Virus record (IMG/VR): IMGVR_UViG_3300023178_000119
Span: 1 to 37,690 of that record
DNA from: a virus
Length of the DNA: 37,690 nt
Reading direction: 5' to 3' (one strand)
The number at the start of each line of letters is the position of its first letter. Positions within the stretch are counted from its first letter, which is position 1. The notes beneath the pieces are model-generated. The model made no database searches, was not told the origin of the DNA, and was given only the letters and a program-made list of their open reading frames with translations. Positions 29,001 through 35,933 of the stretch are shown piece by piece. The translations under genes were made by a program, and so were the position numbers.

Positions 29001-29331
29001 ATATGTGAACCATAGGCCATTTATTCAACAAATTCGCGGCGTTTACGAGTTTGGAGTAAAGAACATCGGTAGGCTTAATTTATATTCTGACGGTAAGCCA
29101 TTTTCTTCTTCTGGTGTCATAAACATGTTCAATAAAGCACCATTAATCGGAAATGTGTATAATAATCTAGGATTGTACAGTATATCACAGTTAGACAGCT
29201 CTGGAATATTGAATTTGTATGCTAGTGGAATTAATACGGATAATATTAACGAATATATTAACATGGTTTGTAGCGGAAGTATCTCTTCTGGCCCAGAAAC
29301 CCTCCCCTTATTTGGATATGGATTGTTCTAA
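17095..29331 (+). CDS. Giant tail adhesion-like protein (LamG, FG-GAP propeller, DxSxS insert)
   Basis: A 4078-residue protein directly after the tape measure, so probably part of the tail tip or an appendage. Visible parts in order: a basic N-terminal leader; beta-rich region to about 870; a LamG/concanavalin-like lectin domain about 943-1117; LYxxG repeats 1410-1626; seven FG-GAP-type segments with anchors at F1808, L1924, F2232, L2373, F3621, F3747 and F3856; LYxxG repeats again from 3995. Blade 2 is interrupted by an alpha/beta segment with the MIDAS-like D2090-x-S2092-x-S2094. Blades 4 and 5 are separated by about 1200 residues holding two related Rossmann-like segments (around 2495 and 2966) and a GldG-like end segment (3390-3430). 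No signal peptide, membrane segment or peptidase motif is seen. The next ATG overlaps its stop. A receptor-binding or adhesion role is inferred from the domains. Confidence 0.7.
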   Translation: MSQRCAEQDSFEVRIKATTKLRNHLTKKVKLKAKPRINSRLKAFASVQIIGFARGGGASESFASNNFGSVDFGAEQLQSGPIMPKLMRGDTNIGFNSVKEFTKKPPRSLPSQLVDIESAEIKNGGWDAIPDSVYDPATSNNHSYTYVNSPQFIHRPIARFKSSSRFRSSLGSPLVGMVAKINASTKFVSKFFQKIKGHPATLNSFNFDSPYIQRLYPEGDGVVDNEVVFVDKIYRSSGVYSSVDEGVFTGSVMQNGGTGFLMSDDSDTYITPSSISTDHIASYKCFLTTPNITPLETLLFFRANTPFHVNETDQPPTYDIENILFLDPSGNKIAKYKDVTVNAESDYYKSSVSKIDRDWFTIVTEPLEFYAGTGVNRIDYPILGEPSGYTLSFDVKSHCKFEPFDDGFNEGFEEGCDISKLGLDLATHYLPANSVNNHLGISSTPLSTRTQGYRLNLNNSIRFSALEIVNRGINFGIIEDAVLNLNMQPQPTGQRLERILSPTKVLTTSYTNNIYPTGIINTWVSSPDTEGATFDNTSDEYSNVLKDRLNNRFVDGWITLDDINPISASGKLQLQYRHSAPKSTKQPTGGSFLFGQKYGGSDFGTARIELVAADDSFYVVEEITLRVSAKKAPGTYDYPIDVVGYSNDGVLAITPQVGGFLQNAEIGSGTVPMGSGFAPTDDLGISTSSLSDKYAYFQEKIIQHAAGDHYLITQSPVVNSTSFKTYDIPLKIYNDVVELGRSKDYSMSTYFEDLYLDIYPIPSGASIQRADLIIKYKPAGSMPLMTAGYLSKQFYSREGRLYPDAKQGADVITNSNASPLSLIENIPHGYTSLEDTLKTNYARRWRGNTGNVDSSPFDPVSFDFSFERSALDQPFLLGYFDFNKKNGNVIQDNNGDNIISGVFNSDLSSSLTRNIGLRFNSDSLFASNLRNYKTIDWCGSGHELEGKILDAYDNSLRVSGVNGYLDFGNVPTYSGFSIYTRFSPDSSISGVGYNGWDDGVIFGKWDNGQDLEYALAYENGYLCAYARSQDASIIKITDSEPYTSYQYPLSTLVTYNQNNDQKLRLYTYNELSSGIISSTSDAFVLHSGNSNLSFGYSAGSGVGINAFIHEIGISDVNASGSTNLVEGIANRSIQEDTVEDFFASQAINFWDGSDNLWKYVDEKTDDWKLGAFKYCSFSPDFDVMSLRIGRDFIYHKFYNHGQSYADLTDLSLPDSVNASSLAYHTQIENDMLRVHLSGREDRFYAVAPRICKNFPRSYLFAEDSLLVNTIMQHTCDQDIVWPDGKRGVKVIVSLYTPRKESVYTPTTNYGLISRDIHYVTQEDCWFKLRSKFTLENYNDSSSEPWAYFDKTISKKEFTENYFARDIDEMFVQYDLVYPSGSYEESKVLIHSLDISLDNILLNKANENERLNVYTSGEKYRDASLNLSWAEGAVKGVIAAQDFGSSNYGVVLGDVITLNDLSLGLYTSGNVYSNIDTPSGLSLYASGYTYDADVLNLYNMGSLPDSGLLNIYSFGWYANENNLNNPFTLYSDGFYANAERMNGSLNVYTIGTNDEGQFYNTYTSVLNNFILGGPPATAFPLTFADSISLYTVAPANTFSTINTSIDLHMPVRKVEDTIFDNITLYTHHEAIVAKEENQLESFLWNGSNFGFEIYVDDNKYASVPADDEIRGVNTMCYGDCNSLAGLPCSETDIITHDTLWYSPDCVDGGVIRPFTVYSNPDVNAFGTDEPYDKQYYGIRKFTNLIPYAPYRIKITGQSGGSEVLEVPREVAEWNYGKSETPSGVVSPEVNYSGIKLLEDLSNRSAGNKFGKAVKVVGDMLAVGVPHADNTVGVDDLLNSDTASRPVDSHGKIYVYRRYPAPSGYDWTNQDDQSQWYVEQEIVLPTGWRRDYFTNTVAKFTDDTGNTLPFTGTVRNWLNSGEGRELGYSLDGTKVGEKEIIVAGGPGCKWTRTFDPVSTTPVSIGLFVFNNELEPNVKDWKNILDELQDRDILYRYFADPPVEFDIKIMILEPHLGSDIPFQQSDEFNSPQPDFVSKHLTTRHWNRSTTSQEWIDADATILQEMQNIFHETFPLTSEALHSGIPPLLGIFIDDSVSLGTETVGYYTNGFKGAVNKFIDYYKSYSYNNGLADYGGDAAEGYVQVTTSKQEVNWVDQSISCLKDVTDISKINSAGKATLIANNIGTFNSNASEFNNPPPSGGAVYIFEKDNENSSFELKQEIRSPITYTNDASDRFGHDVAISEDGNIIVIGSPYSEYAVQVFERNDSHDTDLTNLIHQRLPAFLNAEYNKEIRNETFGEAFNLYEDYLEGRNTVHEFKLTESLFDRMSESLRFSFYKSYSISPYKKIKDVTYSDVYQDRGDRWSELYSNYIPTPRLGYSVDTNSDGTLIAIGCPTDSLGERDQTITWFRYDNEQTQNWQWQNYVNAGCVRVLESRKYYPHTNKVVEFYKYGNLHEDLATEDTKYLYYDNLKQMFESQRLDYSRTSFAEDVEIPEDAGMALIITPAIDASSDEVVNNIKTWLAKGDRHLVLVADDPRYEENGRFQKSTGIINTLLEKLDINMRVYPARNEREALLESTNIELNVQKSFVPAKSTPLIGYTGSKLKGYGVGDIRHYNKDKLDLYNCTLPYGTKLTSNGELTEDYSDPFAILEKIDLGGNIEQANRKKIYREMHNKCHLPIMHEGDLRAEYQDQCALETPKGIVWLDYKRNLAFAYEDHNVVNWGCFTNNGPKPIDPDPNLRDSHAPVPMLAAYENINLKVDVPEVPASEDIQKYIASYKYGADKNEFGKVPYSGIVFSWTADQQNYTSIEHNINNITSESLFFDPPATASADGFIDAVMQAKATTPLQDVEKEVNAGLFNVANEEAYRPGEVNNSYVTLIATTFLERKDILLSSNNDENLLFYKNILGYKNPLNSQGFYSKVAQLGSFTNRSSYTDGYFKSDISMQMYGLGIDMRDLNVDIDDISLEHLEYNVVWIANTDQMPSDEDIEKLKNFLSLGNKKLVITYGQEPAKATESHELTPYMIRSANVAKAICEKLGVTMRPNFLVGKNKYAEKLDHSLYNSYNGYTFLKIISQYAGDGIEDVGDDYKIFETNAPPYDRSGIGTTLDHNIIPISKGNSSILLRCDGFVSDIETVLLGKPQLNTGITKVTFDIPDHSTELSHELGREKEDEFYLFRMYFDVISLTEQESQNIRVYVENGQNIISTNEQGQAISPQSIRSNSVTVLDGDDLGNIIRTKLNIGASRGLNASSFLKTYELDFQAVSGSQVHFYFTGYKAWPEKSLVENPEQVRTSRLVNVSGVRVPLQVSVGEKVPVYDFRTIEIPAVPGYSYDQDVNRQISTNSSKYCAENYSEICAAEPPIGYGTDGPDLDIADGPVVIAQQVYDQGGFFAGHNRSRVTVISDASLIQGPNIASQDAIISDLPNFLRSLYPTIPEFFQDEYYGTQQSTFYPNAYKLISPERSSPSRLANAFPQNSGLNARFGGYPSSGLSVSLYADDEGKKDIEIPLGKEKPEQPFDLMLGLLEADDPGTFRKLPKSPRLPPSHFFSIPPYTYGEYTKEQYEQKWYVDEFLTYQDYWASTSKIQDVYQGQTYVDAGLSERIPPIMKATGFDHLDLDVFNSGYPGDLFGYKVCIHKDKIYVGAPFSPYNSETILPWSGILNSGSMHGVEVGYNGGAGAVYQIEKVGNDGDGRGSIQGSPKVTSGLPWKTVKKFRPDQLGVGFTNLTASEASGIFGTHSYTDNFLQNNAFVSDMFGYDITLDADLMAISAPGHDFEVFFEDQPGEFVNKAFNEQFAIAKRVEHDLAYQENRFNYPDSGVVRINNGAVFTYENKISDWGSKKQAWTPIHKLTSQYASSDLDNSYFGQAISMYRSNRSDGDYILAIGAQRHGLLPSENIGAVYTNDAMLRKLRPGFSHPDTYLAGRVFGNYKDKDEYIEFNFANGNIPDQKHIFEGLLFANEEGEIFIEASGQDFVERGYVNHRPFIQQIRGVYEFGVKNIGRLNLYSDGKPFSSSGVINMFNKAPLIGNVYNNLGLYSISQLDSSGILNLYASGINTDNINEYINMVCSGSISSGPETLPLFGYGLF
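19921..20445 (+). other. LamG / concanavalin-like lectin domain
   Basis: Residues about 943-1117 of the giant protein: SLRVSGVNGYLDFGNVP, SGFSIYTRFSPDS, VIFGKWDNGQDLEYALAY, GYLCAYARS and FIHEIGISD. This is the 'l.f.g...yv.fg......sftis.wf......ilsk.d......y.l.l..g.l.......' and 'idevgIsd' order of LamG_3-type jelly rolls, which often bind carbohydrate. Confidence 0.7.
21316..21975 (+). repeat. LYxxG repeat cluster, first block
   Basis: At least nine strand motifs of the form L-x-hydrophobic-Y-x-x-G, such as LNVYTSG, LGLYTSG, LSLYASG, LNLYNMG, LNIYSFG, FTLYSDG and LNVYTIG, at 20-45 residue spacing (residues about 1410-1626). The last two copies have lost the Gly. Looks like a beta-solenoid or a row of short hairpins. 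Confidence 0.8.
22930..23680 (+). other. Alpha/beta insertion with DxSxS motif (vWA-like)
   Basis: Residues about 1946-2195 of the giant protein. Hydrophobic strands (IGLFVFNNE, EFDIKIMILE, LLGIFID) alternate with helices (NVKDWKNILDELQD, FKGAVNKFIDYYK). IDDSVSLG supplies D2090, S2092 and S2094, the metal-binding pattern of vWA domains, at the end of a strand as expected. The later MIDAS Thr and Asp cannot be placed with confidence. Confidence 0.4.
24430..27380 (+). other. Large insertion with two related Rossmann-like segments
   Basis: Between blades 4 and 5. Copy 1 has GMALIITPAIDASSDEVVNN, IKTWLAKGDRHLVLVADD and IINTLLEKLDINMR. Copy 2 has YNVVWIANTDQMPSDEDIEK, LKNFLSLGNKKLVITYG and NVAKAICEKLGVTMR. 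The strand, 'ss.ee...ik.wl..G.k.lvl.', helix order resembles the glutamine-amidotransferase-like / GldG-type domains. A later segment, SRVTVISDASLI at residue 3390, matches the closing strand of such domains. No catalytic Cys-His-Glu set is visible. Confidence 0.45.
29074..29310 (+). repeat. LYxxG repeat cluster, C-terminal block
   Basis: LNLYSDG, INMFNKAP, LGLYSIS and LNLYASG, continuing to the C-terminus of the giant protein. It is the same motif as the block at 21316-21975, separated from it by the whole propeller region. Confidence 0.75.
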
Positions 29332-31049
29332 TGTCTACTAGAAATTTACAAGTTTACAGTAATGGTGCATATGTTGATTTAAGCCCAGCTCCTTTTGTGG
29401 GAATTTCTGATTCTTTTAATCGTAATGAGGCAGGATTTCTTAACCAAGAAACGACCATTACTCTAGATGGATATGCTATAAGCGATTCCGCTGCTTGCGG
29501 AACTGCCGGAAGAACTCAACCCGTTCCACCAGTGTGTAAAGGATCGAATCAAGGTAGAGGTTCTAACGCTGGAGCAAACGTTGCGCAAGCTCAAACAATA
29601 AGAGAGAAGTTTGGTCGCGGTAGGGAGATTAGCGTTAGACTTGCTGACGCTGGTGGTTACGTACACACAAGCCTTAACCAGTGCTTTGTGGAATCTGTGA
29701 ATATAGAGCAGGGGGATTGGTCTACTTATGTAAAGTATCAAGTTGTATTGAAATCTTATACTGGGCAAGATTGTAATAAAAATTCAGCTGGTGCTGCCAA
29801 TATAAGTTTATGTCATGGCGCATCTGCACCATTGCGTTTAACACCAAGAGATTCTGGCGTTATTACAGATTACAGTGAAAGTTTCAACATAGAGCCAATT
29901 GTTGGAGATTATGGAGCTTCTGGTCAAGGTCTTGCTGGTGAGCCTAAAGTTGGCAGTATTTATTACAAGGGAAGCTCCTCCGTTAGTGTAAGTGCCAAAA
30001 GCCTTGGCAACAGAAGAGTAATAGGCTGTGGAGGGAACGGCGCGGCGAATGAAGATACTGGTTGGCAAATTGCTAGAGATTTATTTTCCGAACTGCATGG
30101 AGATCCTAGCAATCCATCAAGAAGACGCCAGTTCTTATTGAACAATGGATTGTTTAGCTACGATTCATCTCAAACTACTTATGGAAACACTGTTGGATTT
30201 GAGATGTATAATCTTACTCGTCGTCAATCTATAGATGTGCATACTGGAACTTTTTCAATTACTGACGATTTTATCATTGCCCCAACTGGGTCAACAGCGT
30301 TAGAAACTTGGAATATCTCGTATGATTCTAGTAATGATTCTTCGTCTCCAACCGTTTCTGTTCAGGGTACAATTAAGGGTCTCACTCAAATGAGTGTAGA
30401 TGCTCAAACTAGAAATTATACGGAACTAGGTACTACCCCCAATTCTGGCGCAATCGATGCTGCGTTATCAAGATATCATGAAATTAGCAATAACCTAGAT
30501 TATGGCGTTTGCGATTTATACACACGCGCCCAAACCGCAGCCCCGCATAACTTAAATAGTGGCCCCGTATCAATATCTTTTTCAACTAATGATATCACTG
30601 GTGAGGTTAGTTATACTGTTACATATGACGCTAGACCTTATAACTTTTTTACTGGAGTATTAACTGAAAGTATTAATGTAGAAGATACACTACCCGGAGA
30701 TTCATATACCACCATACCAATTCTTGGCAGGCCAACCGGACCTATATTACAATACTTGTATGGAAGAACTGAATACAGAAGAACCTTATCTATAGACTTA
30801 CTATTTGATAGCGCCGTAGTGGGAACAGCTGTTACATTTCCAACGGGCGATAGATCTAATTTACTTTCTTCAAAACCCAGCATAAGAGCAGGATTTAAAG
30901 AACAGTTAGCTTCTTTAATTTCGGCTTATAGTCCAGCTTATGAAGATGGAATACTGAATTGGATGCAAGATCCACCCGTTGAAACTTGGAATCAATCAGA
31001 ATGTCGTTATACGTGTACGGTTTCTTGGATTTATGAATTAAACAAGTAA
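29331..31049 (+). CDS. Distal tail or baseplate-type protein
   Basis: A 572-residue beta-rich protein whose ATG overlaps the stop of the giant gene (TAATG). The N-terminus (NLQVYSNGAYVDLSPAPFVG) is followed by SDSFNRNEAGFLNQETTITL. A Cys-rich loop follows (CGTAGRTQPVPPVCKG), then FVESVNIEQGDWSTYVKYQV and a long second half with TGTFSITDDFIIAPTGSTAL and VSVQGTIKGLTQ. These repeated strand pairs resemble tube- and baseplate-fold domains rather than an enzyme. Its place between the giant tail protein and the hub suggests a ring or adaptor at the tail tip. I do not recognise a named family. Confidence 0.45.
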   Translation: MSTRNLQVYSNGAYVDLSPAPFVGISDSFNRNEAGFLNQETTITLDGYAISDSAACGTAGRTQPVPPVCKGSNQGRGSNAGANVAQAQTIREKFGRGREISVRLADAGGYVHTSLNQCFVESVNIEQGDWSTYVKYQVVLKSYTGQDCNKNSAGAANISLCHGASAPLRLTPRDSGVITDYSESFNIEPIVGDYGASGQGLAGEPKVGSIYYKGSSSVSVSAKSLGNRRVIGCGGNGAANEDTGWQIARDLFSELHGDPSNPSRRRQFLLNNGLFSYDSSQTTYGNTVGFEMYNLTRRQSIDVHTGTFSITDDFIIAPTGSTALETWNISYDSSNDSSSPTVSVQGTIKGLTQMSVDAQTRNYTELGTTPNSGAIDAALSRYHEISNNLDYGVCDLYTRAQTAAPHNLNSGPVSISFSTNDITGEVSYTVTYDARPYNFFTGVLTESINVEDTLPGDSYTTIPILGRPTGPILQYLYGRTEYRRTLSIDLLFDSAVVGTAVTFPTGDRSNLLSSKPSIRAGFKEQLASLISAYSPAYEDGILNWMQDPPVETWNQSECRYTCTVSWIYELNK

Positions 31050-31059
31050 GGATTTTATT

Positions 31060-31713
31060 ATGGCTTGGGTTTATCCTGATAAGTCTCTGTATACATTAAA
31101 AGATCCAGACGGTGGTCCTTACTGGTATGATGTTTTTCCAAATCCACCAGAATTTAGCTTTATTGTTACGACACCACCTCCTCCTCACAGATCCAACGAT
31201 CATTTTGTTGTTGATACACAATATGATTGGCCAGATTTTTTCCTCAACGCCGCAGGTGGTAGAGGTTATACGTGGCATCATGCTGAATTGTATGACAATC
31301 CACGCAGACCAAACTCCGCTGGTTCCTCAAGCCATACTGGCGCTCCTATAAACCCCCTTACTCCTGAATATAACTTCGTTTCAAAAAAACACGAATATCC
31401 TTACGCAGAACCAAATGCTCATCCAGATTACGCTATTGCAAATCCTCTATCAAACAACGTCAGGTTTCCGGGTTTTCCAAATTTAATATTCTCTGATTTT
31501 CGCCACTACATATTTCCTACCCCCGTTAATTTCATCGGAACTCCATATACTGTTACTCAGTATGAGCCTATAAAAAGAAAGTCTTGGGGTGGTCAGTACA
31601 TAAGTCTTCAAAGAATATCTGTTTGGAGTCCATATTCTGCTGCTACTTGGATTGATTTTGCAAATGAAAACGCTTACAATATTTCTTTAGAAGCCTCTAG
31701 TATTTGGAGTTAA
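31060..31713 (+). CDS. Hypothetical tail protein, aromatic and proline-rich
   Basis: A 217-residue protein with AAGGA ahead of the ATG. It is rich in Pro, Tyr, Trp, Phe and His and has little repetition: MAWVYPDKSLYTLKDPDGG, PEFSFIVTTPPPPHRSND, HFVVDTQYDWPDFFLNAAGG, RGYTWHHAELYDNPRRP. The second half contains NVRFPGFPNLIFSDFRHYIF and ends in beta-like RISVWSPYSAATWIDF. I do not recognise it. Position and coupling with the next gene (whose ribosome-binding site lies in its last codons) indicate a tail or baseplate component. Confidence 0.55.
   Translation: MAWVYPDKSLYTLKDPDGGPYWYDVFPNPPEFSFIVTTPPPPHRSNDHFVVDTQYDWPDFFLNAAGGRGYTWHHAELYDNPRRPNSAGSSSHTGAPINPLTPEYNFVSKKHEYPYAEPNAHPDYAIANPLSNNVRFPGFPNLIFSDFRHYIFPTPVNFIGTPYTVTQYEPIKRKSWGGQYISLQRISVWSPYSAATWIDFANENAYNISLEASSIWS
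31706..31709 (+). promoter_or_regulatory. Ribosome-binding site deciding the ATG at 31716
   Basis: GGAG inside the last codons of the preceding gene is 6 bases from the ATG at 31716. The in-frame TTG at 31704 lies upstream of this site, so it is the poorer start. Confidence 0.65.
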
Positions 31714-31715
31714 TT

Positions 31716-34700
31716 ATGGGATATAATAGTATCGCGAATATTGGTGTAGGCACAAATGTTGGTGGCGCTGAACAACAATCATTTCTAGGATCTACAATAC
31801 AAGGGTTTTCTGTTACTGCTGGTTTTGGCGACTCTGCTTCGCAGTTAACTGTAAAGCTTATTCATGATAAAGACTTCAGATCTGACGGAAGCGCCTTAGA
31901 TCAAGGTGTTGATGTATATCATGGTGGTAATGGTGATTTATTTAGACCACCACCTGTTGGAACTCCAGTTTTCTTTACTTTTGGAAAAATCAGAGCTACG
32001 GTAGCTCAAGGTTTTGCAAGAACTATTGACGATTATTACGGATCGGTATCAAGTTTTGCGGGCGGTCCTACCGTATGGGATAAGGATGGTAAATACGTTA
32101 GTGGGAATAAGGGGTATTACAACTTTTCTTTTGGTGGGTTGCTGCAATCATATCATCAGACGCAAACAGCTACAGAAGGCTTGCAATATACCGTAAAGGT
32201 TGTTGATCCAAGAGAGATATTATCTAACTGCGTGTTAATTTTGAATCATTACACTGGTACTACTTTTGGTAACAGTAATCTCATTAATATTCATGGATTC
32301 TTAGAACACAACGCATCTGATACCCGACTTAGAGACGAAAATGAGCCAGACGATAATAGTATTCTAGGAATCGCGAACAAAAGCGTATTGAACAGCGCTG
32401 GAATAGGTATGGATGTTTATTTAAAAAACCTTCCACCCGCCAAGCCAACAGCTGAGAATTATCAGACCTACAAAAGACTGCTCTTTGATTTTCAGGGTGG
32501 CCACCCAATGACCGGAACTGGTATGTCACGTAGAACCTCTTCTGGTATACCATACTATAGAGTTGTTCAGGCTATGAATTATCTTACCTACAATAATATA
32601 CATCCAGAGTACCAAAAATATGGTGGAGACATATACTTCCGTGGATTAAGATACGCTTTAGATCTTTCTGACCTTCCAATTCTCCCAAAGACATACATGT
32701 TAGATTATGATAATTTAAGTATCTTAGATTATTGTCAAGAAGTTTGTGAAGCTGCTAATTATGAACTGTTTTTTACCTTGTTGCCAATTGTTAAGGGAAC
32801 AGCCACCGGTTCTAATAGTGATTATTATGCAGGTGTAATAAAAGCAATTACCGTTAATAAAAATGTCGATTCTCCTCCGGGAAGAATTAAGCAATATCTT
32901 GAGGCATTACCAAACAACTTAGCAGTTACAAACATAGAACTGGGATATGAATTAACAAATGAGCCAACGGACAAAGTTGTTACGGGCGGCAAGGAGTGTA
33001 GTATGTACTACTTCCCCACTCCTTACGGCGGTCCAACTCATGGTATGCATCATTATAATTCAAATAAACCAATTATTCCATTTTACGGCTTGTTAGGAAA
33101 ATCAACACCCACTATACCTAGAGGTGTGGGAACGTATTCCCAAATTATTTTAGACGCTGGAAGTTTAAATGCTTACGGGGTTGGAAAATATTATGTTACT
33201 ACTGAAATTGAACTTAGAGCAGCGTCTGTTTCTTTTGAAAAATGGTCTGAGTTTTTGTTGATGTATAATTCCACTTTTATGGAATCGATAGAAAATGATG
33301 ATATATCTGATCTATATTATGCTCATAATACCGCAGCTAGCGCTCAACAAAGAGATATTACCCTCAGTAATAATTACAGAGTAACTGTACCAAGATGTGT
33401 TTGGCCACCTCATAGTTCTGAAGACGGTTTTGTTGATGGGGAACCAAAAAATCCATGCAGCCCACCTTATGGATGGCCTTTATATTGGCACAGAGCTTTA
33501 AATATTGGTTTACCACAAGCTGGGGCAGTTGGTGTTTCCGCTATGGCCGCTCAAGTTATTGAACAAGGAAATAGCATTATTAATGACGAAATTAAAAATT
33601 CTGATAGTTCACCTACTGGTGCTGGTGAATCTACTGAGGACGTTGAGCAATCTGCTGGATATAATGCAGTTAACAGAGCAGTAATCAATAACAGGAATGC
33701 GGCATTGGCTACCGCCCTGTCTAATAAGCTTGGTAAAGTTGGTTTAGCTAATGCTAAGATTGTCTATAACTTTGTGAAAAAAGTAGCAGATGAGTGTCTT
33801 GGCAAAAAGTATTTAGTTCAGATTCCACAAAAGGCTAATGAGCAATGGTCTCCAAACGTTTTAACAGCTACCCCGGCCAATAGTTGGAATGGTACTGGCC
33901 CATATGGATTCCCCCCGATGCTAAGTGGCAGTATAGGTGGATATGCTGCCCCACCCTCTGTTGGAACTGTGGGCAACTTAATAGTCAATTACCTGTCAGG
34001 AGGGTATGGAGCAACTGGTGCGTTGACCGCAAACCTACATGCTCCAACTGATCAAGTCAAATATAATTATATTCCATCTACTGCTGGTGGTTATTATGGT
34101 TATTATGGCGCTCCAACATTGTCCCAAAGGCGATCATTTTTATTAGAGCCTTACGATAATAACTTCATACGTGGGGATGATGGTAGAACTAAATGTTATG
34201 TTAGATTTAGTCATTCTGAATCTTTAACGTTAGCTAACTTCCCTAAAGACAGTTTTGCTGTTCAGTATTTAAATTCTACAGGAGACGGTTATATTCCAGC
34301 ACTGGGTGTAGGCATACAAATTCAGGAACAAACCAAGACATTCGGCAATCCAGTTGCGGCTGGGGGTCAAACCTTTATACCACAGGGGCAAGTGGCTTTC
34401 GTAAAAGCTGATTTGGATTCAGAATTGTACACTGCTCCACCAACTATTTCTAAGACTACTTTTTTAACTGGTAATACTTATCAATACCAAACACTCAAAT
34501 TGCCAACAAGAAAAATATATGATCCAGAGAAATGCGAACAGGTGGATACAGTTACAGTAGTCGCTAGAAAATATGAACCTGTAGCAACAGCTGGCCCCAC
34601 TATTAATTTACAGACAATTGATTTAGATAGTCTATGGGATAGTAACTTTAGCAAAAATTTTCAAGGAGGTATATATGCCTTAATAACACTTCCTGAAAGA

Positions 34701-35921
34701 GCCGTTCCAAATCAGAATTCTCGCTTTAGAGATGGAATGAATATGCAAGTTAATACTGGGAATATTTACCACTACCTACAAAAAGACGTTGTTCGTGGGA
34801 TGCCGGGACTACAAAACCAGACACCCGGAGAACCATATGCTACAGCGATTAACCAAATACATGATCTTGATGATGATCCTGCTGGTTCATATGGCTTGGC
34901 CTTTAGAAGAAGTCACCAACAAGCCGTAAGAAAAGCTTTGCAAGGTTTAACTTTTGACCTTACTAACAGAATTAGTATTATTTCTCCTTCACCTGTAGTT
35001 CCTGATTTAGTTGCCATACCTCTAGAATCTCAAGAAAGAAACTATGGCCCTTGGACTTCTGTTTTTGAAGCATATGGACAAATTGGTGGTAAAATGGATT
35101 ATATCCACGATGAGAATCTTACTCCTTGGACTTGTGGAAGTTATTCTTTGATGGATAAAGCTGGTAAATTAAAATCTGAGTTTGGAACTAGTGCTAAGTT
35201 AATGTCAGAAAAAGGTTCTTTTTCTTATCCCTTTTGGCCTTCTGGTTTAACATTAGGTGCTGCACTTATCTCGGGTGGACCACTAACTAGTGATATTAGT
35301 ACTAGCGTTGATGCAAATGGGGTTTCAACATCCGTAGTTATGAATACTTATACTCAGTCTTTTGGCAAACTCCAAAAACAAAGAGAAGACCAACTTAAGA
35401 AGCTTAATAGACAAAAACAAAAAATAGACGATCTTAATAATAACCTAGTGAGAAGAAATATTGGCAAAGGACAAGATAACGCAAGCTTTAAGGCCGCTAT
35501 AAATGATATTAAGCACTTAGTAACATCTCAAGATTTTTCTAATAGAAATTACAGTGCGCTAGAAAAAGATAGCGGTAGTCAAACTTCAGACTATTTGAAC
35601 ATAAGCCACATGTCTTTTCCAACAGAAGCAGAGGAGCAAATGACAGAAGATACATTAAACAAAGATCACCGATCAACTTCTAGTGTTCAAAGTCAGGCTG
35701 GCCAAAATTACATGCACTCAATTTTGTCAGAAAATATAGTTCAGGCAGCGCAAACATATGCTAATACAGCGACTGAAAGAATTAGCAATTTATATTCGGC
35801 AGTAGCTCATGGTTTTCATCAATCCATGTCTTCAGCGCCCCCCCAATCGCCAATAGACCCAAATGCTTATGGTGATTCCTACGCAGATATTGAAGTTAGT
35901 ACATATCAACCAGAAAAATAA
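31716..35921 (+). CDS. Probable baseplate / tail hub protein
   Basis: A 1401-residue protein. Residues about 25-160 read STIQGFSVTAGFGDSASQLT, then VGTPVFFTFG and FGGLLQSYHQTQTATEGLQY, VKVVDPREILSNCVLIL. The order 'G.sv..gfg....sl.v.L..D', 'G.p..F.fG', 'f.G.lqs', 'l.DPreiL' is the one I associate with phage hub proteins (gp27/gpD type), as is LSILDYCQEVCEAANYELFF near residue 335. The middle has Gly/Tyr/Pro-rich beta parts and Ser/Thr spacers. Residues about 1215-1249 form a coiled coil (LQKQREDQLKKLNRQKQKID). The C-terminus is polar and helical. It lies late in the tail cluster, as a hub would. The large size means extra domains beyond the hub core; no peptidase or lysozyme motif was seen. 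Confidence 0.5.
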   Translation: MGYNSIANIGVGTNVGGAEQQSFLGSTIQGFSVTAGFGDSASQLTVKLIHDKDFRSDGSALDQGVDVYHGGNGDLFRPPPVGTPVFFTFGKIRATVAQGFARTIDDYYGSVSSFAGGPTVWDKDGKYVSGNKGYYNFSFGGLLQSYHQTQTATEGLQYTVKVVDPREILSNCVLILNHYTGTTFGNSNLINIHGFLEHNASDTRLRDENEPDDNSILGIANKSVLNSAGIGMDVYLKNLPPAKPTAENYQTYKRLLFDFQGGHPMTGTGMSRRTSSGIPYYRVVQAMNYLTYNNIHPEYQKYGGDIYFRGLRYALDLSDLPILPKTYMLDYDNLSILDYCQEVCEAANYELFFTLLPIVKGTATGSNSDYYAGVIKAITVNKNVDSPPGRIKQYLEALPNNLAVTNIELGYELTNEPTDKVVTGGKECSMYYFPTPYGGPTHGMHHYNSNKPIIPFYGLLGKSTPTIPRGVGTYSQIILDAGSLNAYGVGKYYVTTEIELRAASVSFEKWSEFLLMYNSTFMESIENDDISDLYYAHNTAASAQQRDITLSNNYRVTVPRCVWPPHSSEDGFVDGEPKNPCSPPYGWPLYWHRALNIGLPQAGAVGVSAMAAQVIEQGNSIINDEIKNSDSSPTGAGESTEDVEQSAGYNAVNRAVINNRNAALATALSNKLGKVGLANAKIVYNFVKKVADECLGKKYLVQIPQKANEQWSPNVLTATPANSWNGTGPYGFPPMLSGSIGGYAAPPSVGTVGNLIVNYLSGGYGATGALTANLHAPTDQVKYNYIPSTAGGYYGYYGAPTLSQRRSFLLEPYDNNFIRGDDGRTKCYVRFSHSESLTLANFPKDSFAVQYLNSTGDGYIPALGVGIQIQEQTKTFGNPVAAGGQTFIPQGQVAFVKADLDSELYTAPPTISKTTFLTGNTYQYQTLKLPTRKIYDPEKCEQVDTVTVVARKYEPVATAGPTINLQTIDLDSLWDSNFSKNFQGGIYALITLPERAVPNQNSRFRDGMNMQVNTGNIYHYLQKDVVRGMPGLQNQTPGEPYATAINQIHDLDDDPAGSYGLAFRRSHQQAVRKALQGLTFDLTNRISIISPSPVVPDLVAIPLESQERNYGPWTSVFEAYGQIGGKMDYIHDENLTPWTCGSYSLMDKAGKLKSEFGTSAKLMSEKGSFSYPFWPSGLTLGAALISGGPLTSDISTSVDANGVSTSVVMNTYTQSFGKLQKQREDQLKKLNRQKQKIDDLNNNLVRRNIGKGQDNASFKAAINDIKHLVTSQDFSNRNYSALEKDSGSQTSDYLNISHMSFPTEAEEQMTEDTLNKDHRSTSSVQSQAGQNYMHSILSENIVQAAQTYANTATERISNLYSAVAHGFHQSMSSAPPQSPIDPNAYGDSYADIEVSTYQPEK

Positions 35922-35933
35922 AAGGACTACATT

